From an uncultured Parabacteroides sp. (GTDB lineage Bacteria; Bacteroidota; Bacteroidia; Bacteroidales; Tannerellaceae), in assembly GCA_934725305.1 (NCBI GenBank), contig CAKVBA010000029.1, positions 1 through 34,597 of the forward strand: a stretch of DNA of 34,597 bases, read 5' to 3'. The notes below the pieces were generated by a model. It did not search any database. It worked only from the letters and a program-made list of their open reading frames with translations, and was not told the DNA's origin. Of the stretch, positions 8,133-17,138 are shown piece after piece; within the stretch, counting starts at the first letter, position 1, and every line of letters starts with the position of its first letter. The translations under genes were made by a program, and so were the position numbers.

Positions 8133-9092
8133 TTAATCCGTTAAGTCGGGCAATGGGATTTCGGTAGTTTCTTCCCATTTACCGCCCTGTTCGAAAGAGA
8201 TCTCGAAGCTATCATTACCTTTGGGTGGCAGATAGAACAAGCCGGAATATCGGATGGTGCGGTTTGCTACGGGCGTATGCTGCTTGATGTGGCGCTGCCT
8301 CAAAATATTCCCGTCGGCCTTGCTCGAGGTCGTTGTCAGCTCGATGGATGAGTTGTCTTCGGGAACGAAGGACAGGAAAGCATGTTTTCCGCACTTACCT
8401 GTCTCTTGCGGCGTAATCTCCTTTTCAATCTGATAAATCTCTCCGGCAGGATTGGCTTTTCCCGTGAGCACATTCAGCTTCAGCATGTAGGGCGCAATCT
8501 GGATGGTGAACTTCGCCATATTGCCGGGCGCTTCGTCTTTCGTGACAATCTCCACCTTGCTCACGATGCGCGACAATACCGGCGTGTCGTTGGTCTCGCC
8601 ACTGCTCGAGATGTCATATTCACTCACCTTCCAGAAGGTATCGCTGATTTGGCTAAAGGTAAGCTGTCCGTCGGTAAACGTAGGAGTCGGCGACGAGTGG
8701 GTGACAAACACAATCGTGTAGTGTCCGGCGGCCAACCGGTCATAGATAATGCCAAAGTCATCGACGGTTGTCTCCTTGTCGTAATTGATATGCTTCTGCA
8801 ACAGGTTCTCACCATTATCGCCCCTTTTATAGACAATGTATTCAATGTTTGTGTAGGTTGGTTCACCTTCGGAATCGGGCAACGGCGGTGTGGTTAAAAC
8901 GACCGGTTCGGGCAGAGAAAGCTCCGGCATGCTTTTGGTCCCCGTTGAAAAGGGCAACATATCGGCATCTAATCGTAGGGAAAATTGAGTCTCGTAAAGA
9001 GCTTCTTCTGGTTGTAACTCTCCGTAGTCGGACGACTGGCAACTGATCATGGCGATCAGTCCGGCAAAAAGCCATAGACGATTTGTTTTCAT
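8133..9092 (-). CDS. Putative fimbrial anchor-like lipoprotein (FimB/Mfa2-like)
   Basis: This is a 319-residue protein with an N-terminal hydrophobic segment ending in Cys18 (residues 9-17 LFAGLIAMIS), consistent with a lipoprotein signal. Residues 38-130 show the pattern of Bacteroidetes fimbrial assembly lipoproteins: a beta strand FSLRLDADML, a later IEYIVYKRGDNGENLL strand, and an L-x-AGHYTIVFVTHSS strand. A second beta-rich domain follows, consistent with the two-domain FimB/Mfa2 fold. The family call rests on general pattern only; a generic beta-sandwich lipoprotein is the alternative. It is a lone minus-strand gene, divergent from ddh, and its 3' end abuts the palindrome cluster. A near-consensus -7 box (TTCCTTTG, minus strand, 9127-9134) lies upstream. 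No major fimbrillin gene is present in the window. Confidence 0.5.
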   Translation of the reverse strand: MKTNRLWLFAGLIAMISCQSSDYGELQPEEALYETQFSLRLDADMLPFSTGTKSMPELSLPEPVVLTTPPLPDSEGEPTYTNIEYIVYKRGDNGENLLQKHINYDKETTVDDFGIIYDRLAAGHYTIVFVTHSSPTPTFTDGQLTFSQISDTFWKVSEYDISSSGETNDTPVLSRIVSKVEIVTKDEAPGNMAKFTIQIAPYMLKLNVLTGKANPAGEIYQIEKEITPQETGKCGKHAFLSFVPEDNSSIELTTTSSKADGNILRQRHIKQHTPVANRTIRYSGLFYLPPKGNDSFEISFEQGGKWEETTEIPLPDLTD

Positions 9093-9262
9093 AGTCAGAT
9101 TTTATTTGTGATTACTATTTATCATACAAAGGAATCACATCTTTTTCAATATATGAAATATATAGGGATAAATCATAGAGAAGGCAGTTACTTTTTCCGA
9201 ATAAAAATATCCAGCTGTTTTACTTTTTTCGTTCTAATGACTGATTTGGGTTTAATTATGAT

Positions 9263-9270
9263 TAACTTTG
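9263..9270 (+). promoter_or_regulatory. -7 box upstream of ddh
   Basis: TAACTTTG matches TAnnTTTG and lies 30 nt before the ddh start codon. No TTTG occurs at the ideal 19-21 nt distance; the nearest, at 9245-9248, is only 14 nt upstream, so the -33 element is uncertain. Confidence 0.5.
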
Positions 9271-9300
9271 CAAATGCTAGATATAAGTAAAAACTAACGT

Positions 9301-10197
9301 ATGAAAAAGATTAGAGCTGCTATTGTTGGATATGGCAACATTGGCAAATATGTGTTAGAGGCTTTAGAGGCTGCTCCCGATTTTGAAGTAGCCGGTGTTG
9401 TACGTCGTAACCCGAACGATGTTCCGGACGAGTTGAAGTCATATAAGGTAACCGATAGCGTTGCCCAGTTGGAACAGGTAGATGTGGCTGTGCTTGCCAC
9501 ACCGACACGTCGAGTGGAAAGTTTTGCCAAGGAAATTCTGGCATTAGGTATTAAAACGGTTGATAGTTTTGATATCCATGGAGGAATTGCCGATTTGCGC
9601 CGTTCGCTGGACGAAGTGGCAAAGGCCCACAACTCAGTGGCGGTGATTTCTGCCGGTTGGGATCCGGGAAGCGATTCAGTTGTGCGTGCTCTGATGGAGG
9701 CGATGGCACCTAAAGGCATCACCTATACCAATTTCGGTCCGGGCATGAGCATGGGCCATACCGTAGCAGTGAAGGCCATCGAAGGAGTGAAGGCCGCGTT
9801 GAGCATGACCATTCCTTTGGGCACAGGCGTGCACCGCCGTATGGTGTATATCGAGGTAGAAGAGGGCTACGACTTCAAGCAGGTGGCCGATGCCATCAAG
9901 CATGATGACTACTTCGCACATGACGAGACCCATGTCATGCAGGTAGAGAGCGTTGATAGCCTGTTGGATATGGGCCATGGCGTGAACCTGGTGCGCAAGG
10001 GCGTTTCCGGAAAGACACAAAATCAGCTGATCGAGTTTGATATGAAGATCAACAATCCGGCATTGACTGCCCAGATTCTGGTCTCTGCGGCACGCGCCGC
10101 CATGAAGCAGCAGCCGGGTGCTTACACCCTGATAGAGTTGCCGCTGATCGACCTGCTGTATGGAGAGAGAGAACGTTTGATTAAGCGACTAGTCTGA
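9301..10197 (+). CDS. ddh: meso-Diaminopimelate D-dehydrogenase
   Basis: This 298-residue protein begins with a Rossmann nucleotide-binding motif (AAIVGYGNIGKYVLEAL, GxGxxG at residues 11-16) and continues with family-typical segments: DSFDIHGGIADLR, ISAGWDPGSDSV (about residues 116-127) and NFGPGMSMGHTVAVKAI. The length fits meso-diaminopimelate dehydrogenase, which reductively aminates tetrahydrodipicolinate with NADPH and ammonia in one step, supplying meso-DAP for peptidoglycan and lysine. The enzyme acts in the cytoplasm. ATG 9301 is the only sensible start. It is the first gene of a likely transcription unit, with lgt beginning 5 nt after its stop codon. I am confident of the family; cofactor specificity is inferred. 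Confidence 0.93.
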   Translation: MKKIRAAIVGYGNIGKYVLEALEAAPDFEVAGVVRRNPNDVPDELKSYKVTDSVAQLEQVDVAVLATPTRRVESFAKEILALGIKTVDSFDIHGGIADLRRSLDEVAKAHNSVAVISAGWDPGSDSVVRALMEAMAPKGITYTNFGPGMSMGHTVAVKAIEGVKAALSMTIPLGTGVHRRMVYIEVEEGYDFKQVADAIKHDDYFAHDETHVMQVESVDSLLDMGHGVNLVRKGVSGKTQNQLIEFDMKINNPALTAQILVSAARAAMKQQPGAYTLIELPLIDLLYGERERLIKRLV

Positions 10198-10202
10198 TAG
10201 CT

Positions 10203-11024
10203 ATGTTGGACTTTATAACCTGGACGGCCGATCCGGCCATTTTCACAATCGGTTCGCGAGAGATTCGTTGGTACGGTTTGGCGTTTGCTCTTGGCTTTGC
10301 AATCGGATATGCAATCGTGGAGCGTATGTGGAAGAAGGAGGGATTGCCTCCGGCATGGATCGACTCCCTGCTAATCTACACGATGCTTGGAACAGTGGTC
10401 GGTGCCCGTTTGGGCCACTGTCTGTTTTATGCTCCGGGCCATTACCTGTCCGATCCCATCGAGATCTTGAAGATATGGGAAGGCGGCTTGGCCAGCCATG
10501 GTGGAACCTTGGGTATTATCGTGGCCATCTATTTCTATTCGAAGCGGGTGAGTCATAAGAGCATGCTTTGGACCTTCGACAAGCTGGTGGTACCGACCGG
10601 ATTGGTGGCGGCCATGATACGTCTGGGCAATCTGATGAACCACGAGATCTATGGCCATCCGACTGATGTGCCTTGGGCCTTTCGCTTTGTAGAGAACCTG
10701 CATGCCTGGAAGATGGGAGCTGCACCGCTGTTTTCTCCTCCCAGTCATCCGACACAGCTCTATGAAGCCTCGTGTTATCTGTTGACCTTTGCCATCTGCA
10801 TGTGGCTCTATTTCAAGAAAGAGGCGTGGAAGCGCGAAGGGTTGATATTTGGTTTCTTTATGATATGTATATTCGGATCTCGGTTCTTTATCGAGTTTCT
10901 GAAGAACGACCAGGAGGCTTTTGAGGCCGACATGGTTTTGAATATGGGACAATGGTTGAGTATTCCTTTCGTCATGGCAGGATGTTACTTTGTCTGGAGA
11001 GCACTAAAGAGTAAAGCGAATTAA
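10203..11024 (+). CDS. lgt: Prolipoprotein diacylglyceryl transferase
   Basis: The protein has 273 residues and several hydrophobic membrane segments. Diagnostic Lgt motifs are visible: WEGGLASHGGTLG (about 91-103), the MIRLGNLMNHEIYG segment corresponding to the family's R-x-GNxxNxE signature, SHPTQLYEA, and a GSRFFIEFLK segment near the end. Lgt transfers diacylglycerol from phosphatidylglycerol to the lipobox cysteine of prolipoproteins in the inner membrane, the first step of lipoprotein maturation. Several encoded proteins in this window (8133, 19379, 32229) are likely substrates. It starts 5 nt after ddh and is followed 17 nt later by the flavodiiron gene, suggesting co-transcription. 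Confidence 0.95.
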   Translation: MLDFITWTADPAIFTIGSREIRWYGLAFALGFAIGYAIVERMWKKEGLPPAWIDSLLIYTMLGTVVGARLGHCLFYAPGHYLSDPIEILKIWEGGLASHGGTLGIIVAIYFYSKRVSHKSMLWTFDKLVVPTGLVAAMIRLGNLMNHEIYGHPTDVPWAFRFVENLHAWKMGAAPLFSPPSHPTQLYEASCYLLTFAICMWLYFKKEAWKREGLIFGFFMICIFGSRFFIEFLKNDQEAFEADMVLNMGQWLSIPFVMAGCYFVWRALKSKAN

Positions 11025-11041
11025 TAAAAAGAAGATAAGAC

Positions 11042-12238
11042 ATGTATAAGTTAAAAGAAATAGCAGAGAAAATATATTATGTAGGTGTTAATGACCGTCA
11101 GAAGGTGTTGTTTGAAAACATGTGGCCATTGCCTTATGGAGTCTCTTACAACTCATACCTGATTGTGGATGAGAAGACGGTATTGATCGACACCGTTGAC
11201 GTTTGTTATTCCGATATTTTCCTGAAAAAGGTCGCTGATGCCCTGCAGGGTCGCCCGTTGGATTATCTGATTGTCAACCATATGGAGCCCGACCATGCCG
11301 GCAGTATCCGTCTGTTGCGTCAGCAGTTCCCCAACGTGCAGATTGTTGGTAACAGCAAGACATTCGGCATGCTCGAAGGTTTTCACGGTATCACCGACGG
11401 ACTGTATGAGGTGAAAGAGGGCGATGTGCTGAACACCGGAGTTCACAAGCTGGCCTTCTATATGGCACCGATGGTGCACTGGCCGGAAGTGATGGTTACT
11501 TACGACGAGACCGACAAGATTCTATTCTCGGCAGATGCCTTCGGTACATATGGTACGCTGGACGGTGCTGTGGTGGATGAAGACATGAATGTCGAGCACT
11601 ATTGGGAAGAGATGATGCGTTACTATGCAAACATCGTGGGCAAGTATGGAAGTCCTGTACAGAAGGCGTTGCAGAAGTTGTCGGGTCTGGAGATTCATAC
11701 AATCTGCTCTACTCACGGTCCGGTTTGGCGCGAACAGGCAGGCAAGGCCGTTGCCATGTACGACCGCTTGAGCCGTTACGAAGGAGAAGATGGCGTCGTA
11801 ATCATCTATGGCAGCATGTATGGCAACACCGAGCAGATGGCCGAAGCCGTTGCCTCTTCATTGGCCGCTCATGGCGTGAAGAATATCATTATGCACAATG
11901 CCAGCAAGACTCATGCCTCTTACATCTTGAAAGATGTGTTCAAATATAAAGGAGTGATTGTGGGCAGCCCTACTTATAGCAACCAGCTTTATCCGGAAGT
12001 GGCCTCTGTATTGAGCAAGATAGAATTGCGTGAGGTGAAAGACCGTCTGTTTGGCTATTTCGGCTCATTCACATGGGCAGGAGCAGCCGTGAAACGCTTG
12101 GCAGCCTTTGGCGAAAAGATGAAATGGGAAACAGTGGGCGTGCCTGTAGAACAGAAACAGGGATTGAGCGCCGATAAATATGAAGCATGCTGGGCGTTGG
12201 GTGAAGCTATGGCCAAGCGACTGAAGGGAGAAGAATAA
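11042..12238 (+). CDS. fprA: Flavodiiron protein (FprA-family A-type flavoprotein)
   Basis: The 398-residue protein has two domains. The N-terminal metallo-beta-lactamase-like domain carries the diiron ligands: H80-x-E82-x-D84-H85 (NHMEPDHAG), H146 (MVHWPEV), D165 (FSADAFG) and H225 (STHGPVW). The C-terminal flavodoxin domain (about 252-398) has the FMN-binding loop YGSMYGNTEQ near 256-265. Flavodiiron proteins reduce oxygen to water and/or nitric oxide to nitrous oxide, protecting anaerobes. There is no fused rubredoxin or flavin reductase domain, so an external electron donor is needed; none is evident in this window. Whether O2 or NO is preferred cannot be told from sequence. It is probably co-transcribed with ddh and lgt. 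Confidence 0.92.
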   Translation: MYKLKEIAEKIYYVGVNDRQKVLFENMWPLPYGVSYNSYLIVDEKTVLIDTVDVCYSDIFLKKVADALQGRPLDYLIVNHMEPDHAGSIRLLRQQFPNVQIVGNSKTFGMLEGFHGITDGLYEVKEGDVLNTGVHKLAFYMAPMVHWPEVMVTYDETDKILFSADAFGTYGTLDGAVVDEDMNVEHYWEEMMRYYANIVGKYGSPVQKALQKLSGLEIHTICSTHGPVWREQAGKAVAMYDRLSRYEGEDGVVIIYGSMYGNTEQMAEAVASSLAAHGVKNIIMHNASKTHASYILKDVFKYKGVIVGSPTYSNQLYPEVASVLSKIELREVKDRLFGYFGSFTWAGAAVKRLAAFGEKMKWETVGVPVEQKQGLSADKYEACWALGEAMAKRLKGEE

Positions 12239-12297
12239 AAACAGCAAAACAAAAATCTAAAACAATTAATAATAACCCATCTGTTTGGGGGCGAAAG

Positions 12298-12318
12298 AGT
12301 GGCTTTTCCCGAGCCACT
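12298..12318 (+). promoter_or_regulatory. Hairpin in the nagB leader
   Basis: AGTGGCT (12298-12304) and AGCCACT (12312-12318) form a perfect 7-bp stem with loop TTTCCCG, ending 31 nt before the nagB ATG. It lacks a terminal T-run, so it is more likely an mRNA leader structure than a terminator. I see no clear TAnnTTTG box between fprA and nagB. Confidence 0.4.
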
Positions 12319-12349
12319 TCTCCCGGACAGAGGACTAAAAGAACGTATT

Positions 12350-13162
12350 ATGAGATTAATTATTGAACCGAATTACGAGCAACTCTCAAAGTGGGCTGCC
12401 AACTATGTGGCTGCAAAGATTAAGAAGGCTAATCCTACGGCAGAAAAACCGTTTGTACTTGGCTTGCCGACAGGATCGTCTCCTCTGGGCATGTATAAGA
12501 ACTTGATCGAGCTGAACAAACAGGGCGTTATCTCTTTCCAGCATGTGATTACATTCAATATGGACGAATATGTGGGTCTGCCGAAAGATCATCCTGAAAG
12601 CTACCACTCATTCATGTGGAACAACTTCTTCAGCCACATCGACATCAAGCCGGAGAATGTAAATATTCTGAATGGTAATGCTGAAGATCTGGAAGCCGAA
12701 TGTGCTTCTTACGAAGCTCGCATGCAGGCAGCCGGTGGCGTTGATCTGTTCTTGGGCGGAATCGGTCCGGATGGCCACATCGCATTCAACGAACCGGGTT
12801 CTTCTTTGTCTTCACGTACACGTGTGAAAACTCTGACAACCGATACCATCATCGCTAACTCTCGTTTCTTCGATAACGATGTGAATAAGGTTCCGAAGAC
12901 ATCGGTAACAGTGGGCGTTGGCACCGTGTTGGCTGCTAAAGAGGTGTTGATTATGGTAAACGGTCACAACAAGGCCCGCGCTTTGCAGCAGGCTGTTGAA
13001 GGTAGCGTAAACCAGATGTGGACAATCACAGCCTTGCAGTTGCATCCGAAGGGAATCATCGTGTGTGACGAAGCGGCTTGTGCTGAGTTAAAGGTTGGTA
13101 CTTATAACTATTTCAAGGATATTGAGAAGGATCATTTGTGTCCTTGTTCTTTGTTGAAGTAA
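12350..13162 (+). CDS. nagB: Glucosamine-6-phosphate deaminase
   Basis: The frame is open from 12299, but the ATG at 12350 gives [15 protein letters not shown], the usual NagB N-terminus. The extra 17 residues overlap a leader hairpin and look non-coding. The 270-residue length fits the family (E. coli 266). Key segments are [15 protein letters not shown] (substrate phosphate binding), [10 protein letters not shown] (catalytic Asp) and [15 protein letters not shown] (catalytic His and loop). NagB converts glucosamine-6-phosphate to fructose-6-phosphate and ammonia, feeding amino sugars into glycolysis. A strong terminator follows. It lies 111 nt behind the flavodiiron gene, so it may have its own promoter, though none is clear. 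Confidence 0.96.
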   Translation: MRLIIEPNYEQLSKWAANYVAAKIKKANPTAEKPFVLGLPTGSSPLGMYKNLIELNKQGVISFQHVITFNMDEYVGLPKDHPESYHSFMWNNFFSHIDIKPENVNILNGNAEDLEAECASYEARMQAAGGVDLFLGGIGPDGHIAFNEPGSSLSSRTRVKTLTTDTIIANSRFFDNDVNKVPKTSVTVGVGTVLAAKEVLIMVNGHNKARALQQAVEGSVNQMWTITALQLHPKGIIVCDEAACAELKVGTYNYFKDIEKDHLCPCSLLK

Positions 13163-13185
13163 GAAGGTGCGTTTCTATCCATAGA

Positions 13186-13232
13186 AAGGGGCTGTATCAA
13201 TGACCAAGGATGGTTTTGATGCAGCCCCTTTT
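13186..13232. terminator. Bidirectional terminator between nagB and the exporter operon
   Basis: AAGGGGCTGTATCAA (13186-13200) pairs with TTGATGCAGCCCCTT (13216-13230) with one G-U pair, then TTT on the plus strand and an A-run on the other side. It separates the convergent nagB and TolC-like genes and belongs to a hairpin family seen four more times in the window. Confidence 0.88.
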
Positions 13233-13266
13233 ATCGGTAAGTCAGAATTGATTACACCTTGTATTC

Positions 13267-14625
13267 TTATAAATGGATGGGCGTTCCATTATAGAAGTCC
13301 AGAATCTTAGCCCTGAAGATAAACTCATATTTAGCCTGACTCTGTTCGGCCATGCTTTGCGCATATTTGGTCTTGGCCTCGTTAAACTCAAACACATTGC
13401 TCTTGCCGGCAGAATAGCGTTGCTGCGCATAGGTGAAAGCCTGTTGGCTGGCAGCGACCGCTTTGTCCGAAGCCTGATACTTCTTCTGTGCTGCACTGGC
13501 ATCAAAATAAGCCTTCTGTATCTCTTTGTAGAGCGATTTCTTGCTGTCTTCAATCATCAATTCCCGGTTGCTGATGTTGATGCGAGCCTGCTTCACATTG
13601 TTGCGCACCTGGAAACGGTTGAACAGAGGAATGCTCAGGGAGAAGCCGACAATCTTTTGTCCGTTCTGTTTCAGCTGGTCTTTGAACGAACGGTTATCGA
13701 TAAACTCACCGGCGCCTTTTGAGGTGTGATAGTAGCCGTTGCTATAGCTTGCCCCAAAGTTGAGCTTGGGATAAAAGTCCGCCTGAGCCACACGTAACAT
13801 CTTCTTTTGGCTTTCCAGCAGATATTCCAGCTCCTTGATCTGAGGCTTGACGCATACGGCATTGTTATAGATAAGATCCGGAGGCAACAGACTCGACATG
13901 TTCGCCAGGATTGCATCTTCGATGAGCGGCATCTGTATGTCGAAGTTCTCTTGGCTCTGCTCCAATTCGAGGCTTTGAGCCAGGTCGAGCAAGGCCAGTT
14001 TTGCGTTGTTCTGTGCTTCGGTGAGTGTGACTTCGTCTTTGGCCAGTTGCGCCTTGATGTCGTAGAGCTGCGACTCCGGCACCTTGCCGGATTGCACCAG
14101 AGCTTCCGTCTTGCCCACCTGCTCTTGGTCGAGAGCTACCTGCAGTTCGGCTATCTTAAGCAGCTCTTTCTGATAAAGAGCCTGCAGATAGAAAGAGGTC
14201 ACATTAATAGAGAGATCCTCTTTGGCCTTGTCGAGAGTCTGCGTAGCCGCCTTCAGGTTGAGCCGGCTGGCCGCAATGCTGTAGTGAGTCTTCAGTCCAT
14301 CGAAGATGGGCATGTCCAGATTGATGTTCAGTGAAGAGTTGGCCGCATTCTGATCGACAATCAGTCCCGATTTGGTACTTGAGCGACCAAACTGGAAACT
14401 TTGTCCCATGGAGGCATTGACGGCAGGCAGCCAGCTGTGTTTCTGGGTGTGAAGATCTACCTTCTTGATCTCCTGTTCATGCTCTTTCTGCTTGATGGCA
14501 ATATTATGGTTGATGGCATGTTCAATACATTCCTCCAATGACCAGCTGCGTACAGGCTCTTGAGCCCATGCGGGAGTTGCTGTCAGTAGAGCAGCCATCG
14601 CGATTGTGAGAATATGTGTTTTCAT
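13267..14625 (-). CDS. TolC-family outer-membrane efflux channel
   Basis: The ATG at 14625 starts MKTHILTIAMAALLTATPAWAQ, a clear signal peptide cut after AWA, giving a 452-residue protein; the longer frame upstream is not needed. The mature part opens with SWSLEECIEHAINHNIAIKQKE, the standard start of an OEP/TolC repeat, and shows two long alpha-helical repeat halves. The second half contains PKLNFGASYSNGYY and SIPLFNRFQVRNNVKQAR, the conserved 'P-x-x-x-x-x-A' and 'P-L-F' segments of the family. It should form the outer-membrane exit duct of the exporter encoded upstream. It is the last gene of the minus-strand operon, 65 nt after the adaptor gene. Confidence 0.93.
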   Translation of the reverse strand: MKTHILTIAMAALLTATPAWAQEPVRSWSLEECIEHAINHNIAIKQKEHEQEIKKVDLHTQKHSWLPAVNASMGQSFQFGRSSTKSGLIVDQNAANSSLNINLDMPIFDGLKTHYSIAASRLNLKAATQTLDKAKEDLSINVTSFYLQALYQKELLKIAELQVALDQEQVGKTEALVQSGKVPESQLYDIKAQLAKDEVTLTEAQNNAKLALLDLAQSLELEQSQENFDIQMPLIEDAILANMSSLLPPDLIYNNAVCVKPQIKELEYLLESQKKMLRVAQADFYPKLNFGASYSNGYYHTSKGAGEFIDNRSFKDQLKQNGQKIVGFSLSIPLFNRFQVRNNVKQARINISNRELMIEDSKKSLYKEIQKAYFDASAAQKKYQASDKAVAASQQAFTYAQQRYSAGKSNVFEFNEAKTKYAQSMAEQSQAKYEFIFRAKILDFYNGTPIHL

Positions 14626-14690
14626 CCAACTGTCTTTTAGTGTGAGTATGATTGTTATGTTATCTGTGCGGAGTGGAGCCGCGATACGGA

Positions 14691-15806
14691 TCATTTCGGT
14701 TCGATGATCGCGCCTCTGATCTTGTCATTGAGAGTCAGTCCCTCTTTGATCTCGATCTTGATGCCATTCGACAAGCCCACCTTGACCGGATGTCTCTCAA
14801 ACAGCTGTTGAGGTTGTTCCGCTTTCAGCAGCTGCACAAAGGCCGAATCGCCCTGAAACTCTACACAGCTCTCCGGAATGGTCAGCACATCGTCGGCACG
14901 CTTTAGCACAATCTCGGCATTGGCACTGTAGCCGGCACGGATAAAGGCATTTTCGGGGATGGAAATGGCCGCTTTGATCTCGAACTGAATAGCTCCGTTC
15001 TTATCCACACCTTTCGGAGAGACATATTCAAGTTGAGCATCGAACGTGCGGTTCTCGATTGCACCGATGGTCAGTTTGATCGGCATATCTTCGTGGATAC
15101 GTCCGATCTCAGTCTCGTCAACATTCCCTTTGAAGATCATATCGTTCATGTTGGCCACGGTTGCGATGGTGGTTCCGTCGTTGAAGTTGTTTGCCTGGAT
15201 AACCGAATTACCCTCTTTGACCGGAATATCCAGAATCATTCCGGTGATGGTGCTGCGAATCTGAGTCGTGCTGGCCACGTTTGAGTTCTTGGCAATACCG
15301 TCACGGATGATTTCCAAGGCACTTTGCGCGTTCTCCTTCTCTTCAACCGCCTTCAGATAGTTGGTCTTAGACTGTTCGAACTCTTCCCGTGCGATTACAC
15401 CCTGATTGAAGAGCTGTTCATCTCGCTTATAGATCTCGTTGACCTGTTGCAGAGAGAGAGTTGCTATGTTGACACGCGATTCAGCACTGTTCAGCTGAAC
15501 CATTTCGGGAATCACCTTGATTGTAGCAATGATTTCGCCCTCTTGCACCATCTGTCCGGCCTCTTTCTTCAGTCCGGCAATGATACCGGATATTTGCGGC
15601 TTGATGGCTACTTCATAGCGGGGTTCTACATTTCCGGTAGCCACTGTCTTGGTCTCGACAGTGTCGCGGGTCGGTTGTACAATCTCATAGACTGTAATGA
15701 CCGGTTGGGCCTTTTTCCATAGGAAGTAGAATGTTCCTATGACGGCAGCACCTATCAAAGTCAGTAAGATAGTGCGTAAGATTTTTTGCACGATACGATT
15801 CTTCAT
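14691..15806 (-). CDS. Periplasmic adaptor (HlyD/MacA-type membrane fusion protein)
   Basis: This 371-residue protein has a single N-terminal membrane anchor (about residues 10-30, ILRTILLTLIGAAVIGTFYFLW). Next come a lipoyl-like half-motif (VEPRYEVAIKPQISGIIAGLKKEAGQMVQEGEIIATIK, about 60-97), a coiled-coil hairpin, the second lipoyl half, and a beta-barrel and membrane-proximal domain. This is the architecture of MacA-type adaptors that couple an inner-membrane ABC transporter to TolC. It lies between the second permease gene (38 nt upstream) and the TolC-like gene. The transported substrate cannot be inferred from the adaptor. Confidence 0.93.
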   Translation of the reverse strand: MKNRIVQKILRTILLTLIGAAVIGTFYFLWKKAQPVITVYEIVQPTRDTVETKTVATGNVEPRYEVAIKPQISGIIAGLKKEAGQMVQEGEIIATIKVIPEMVQLNSAESRVNIATLSLQQVNEIYKRDEQLFNQGVIAREEFEQSKTNYLKAVEEKENAQSALEIIRDGIAKNSNVASTTQIRSTITGMILDIPVKEGNSVIQANNFNDGTTIATVANMNDMIFKGNVDETEIGRIHEDMPIKLTIGAIENRTFDAQLEYVSPKGVDKNGAIQFEIKAAISIPENAFIRAGYSANAEIVLKRADDVLTIPESCVEFQGDSAFVQLLKAEQPQQLFERHPVKVGLSNGIKIEIKEGLTLNDKIRGAIIEPK

Positions 15807-15844
15807 GATGATATTGTTTTACTTTATAATTTGACAAACTTGAT

Positions 15845-17107
15845 TTATTCCTCTCGTATGGCATCAATCGCCTTGATCTGCATCGCTTTCCAGGTCGGGA
15901 TTAGTCCGGCAAGCATTCCACTGACCAGCAAGACGATGGTTGCGGCAATGGCCGTGTTGATATCCACGCCCGGATTCAGCAACGCCACATCCTGTCCATT
16001 GTTCGCCTGCACAGTCAGGATCTTGTTGGCCACGTCGAGCAGGAATACACCTGCTGTCAGTCCCAGCAATCCGGCCATGGCAGTTAATAGCAGACTCTCG
16101 CTCATGATCTGAGAGATGATGTTGAAAGGCTTAGCTCCTAAGGCACGGCGCACACCAATTTCACGGGTTCGCTCCTTGACGGTGACCAGCATGATATTGC
16201 TGACTCCGATGATTCCGGCCAGCAGCGTGCCTAATCCCACCAGCCATATCAGAATGTCGATACCGCTGAACAGCATCTGGAAGGTCTCGAACTGGGCAGC
16301 CAGGTTGATGACCGCCAATGCCTGCGGATCGTCCGGTGCAATCTCGTTCTGTCGGAAGATGACACTTTTGATCTGCTTAATGATGGCATTCATATCTACA
16401 TGAGGGTAGGCACTGACGCAGAGAAAGTGAAGAATATCACCTTGGTTCAAGGTCTGCTGCATGGTGCTGAAGGGAAGAAAGACACTCTCGGACGAGCGAC
16501 CGCCCACATTCACCATTTGTGCCTGCTGTTCAATCACGCCTACTACTTGGTAATAGAAGCCATTCACGCGGATATATTTGCCACACGGATTGGCATTGTG
16601 GAATAGATTCTCATTGATTTTGCTACCAATCAGGCAGACCTTACGTCTTTCCTTCATGTCAATCTCGTTGAGTAGTCGGCCATAGTACAGTATCTGCGTT
16701 TCAATCTTGAAGTAATCCGGATAGACACCTTTTACATTGTAGGTTCCGCTGAGTTGTTCATAGACGACATTCTTTTCGGAATTGTTTCCCCACAGAATAG
16801 GCGAAATAGCCTCGATACCTTGTACCTCTCTTTGGATTCCATCGATATCGCGGTTGCGCATATTCCATTGTCGTCCTTTATTGAAGCCTTTATAGGGTTC
16901 GCTGGTGCGGTCGGCAAAGAAGAAGGCCGAGTTGGTTGAAAAGCCATTGAGGTTGGAGAACATGGCATTCTTCAATCCAACGCCGGAGCCTAAAAGAATG
17001 ATCAGCATCAGGATTCCCCAGAATACACCAAAGCAGGTCATCAGGCTACGTGTCTTGTTGCGGGTGATGGTGACCCATATTTCGACCCATCTGTCAGCAT
17101 CAAACAT
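15845..17107 (-). CDS. MacB-type ABC transporter permease (second)
   Basis: The start is the ATG at 17107 (MFDADRWVEIWVTITRNKTRS), which aligns with the start of the neighbouring paralogue; the frame extends 20 codons upstream without support. The 420-residue protein has an N-terminal membrane helix (about 21-42), a large periplasmic domain, and a C-terminal FtsX domain with three helices. The latter includes [28 protein letters not shown], the MacB/LolCE coupling signature. The C-terminus WKAMQIKAIDAIREE is typical. It is a paralogue of the preceding permease and lies 31 nt downstream of it, so the transporter probably uses a permease heterodimer with the separately encoded ATPase. Confidence 0.93.
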   Translation of the reverse strand: MFDADRWVEIWVTITRNKTRSLMTCFGVFWGILMLIILLGSGVGLKNAMFSNLNGFSTNSAFFFADRTSEPYKGFNKGRQWNMRNRDIDGIQREVQGIEAISPILWGNNSEKNVVYEQLSGTYNVKGVYPDYFKIETQILYYGRLLNEIDMKERRKVCLIGSKINENLFHNANPCGKYIRVNGFYYQVVGVIEQQAQMVNVGGRSSESVFLPFSTMQQTLNQGDILHFLCVSAYPHVDMNAIIKQIKSVIFRQNEIAPDDPQALAVINLAAQFETFQMLFSGIDILIWLVGLGTLLAGIIGVSNIMLVTVKERTREIGVRRALGAKPFNIISQIMSESLLLTAMAGLLGLTAGVFLLDVANKILTVQANNGQDVALLNPGVDINTAIAATIVLLVSGMLAGLIPTWKAMQIKAIDAIREE

Positions 17108-17138
17108 ATCTTTAGTTTCTAAATAGATTATACATGTG

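Noticed and set aside
8382..8897. 171-residue plus-strand frame opposite the fimbrial-like lipoprotein
   Set aside because: It is antisense to a gene with a convincing lipoprotein signal and beta-domain pattern; no independent promoter or domain supports it.
9108..9290. 60-residue plus-strand frame between the lipoprotein gene and ddh
   Set aside because: Composition is AT-rich and intergenic in character, it overlaps the ddh -7 box, and the translation shows no domain or signal.
12299..12349. Longer nagB start at GTG 12299
   Set aside because: The extra 17 residues do not resemble any NagB N-terminus and overlap a leader hairpin; ATG 12350 gives the standard protein.
13807..14334. 175-residue plus-strand frame opposite the TolC-like gene
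   Set aside because: Antisense shadow of a well-supported coding region.
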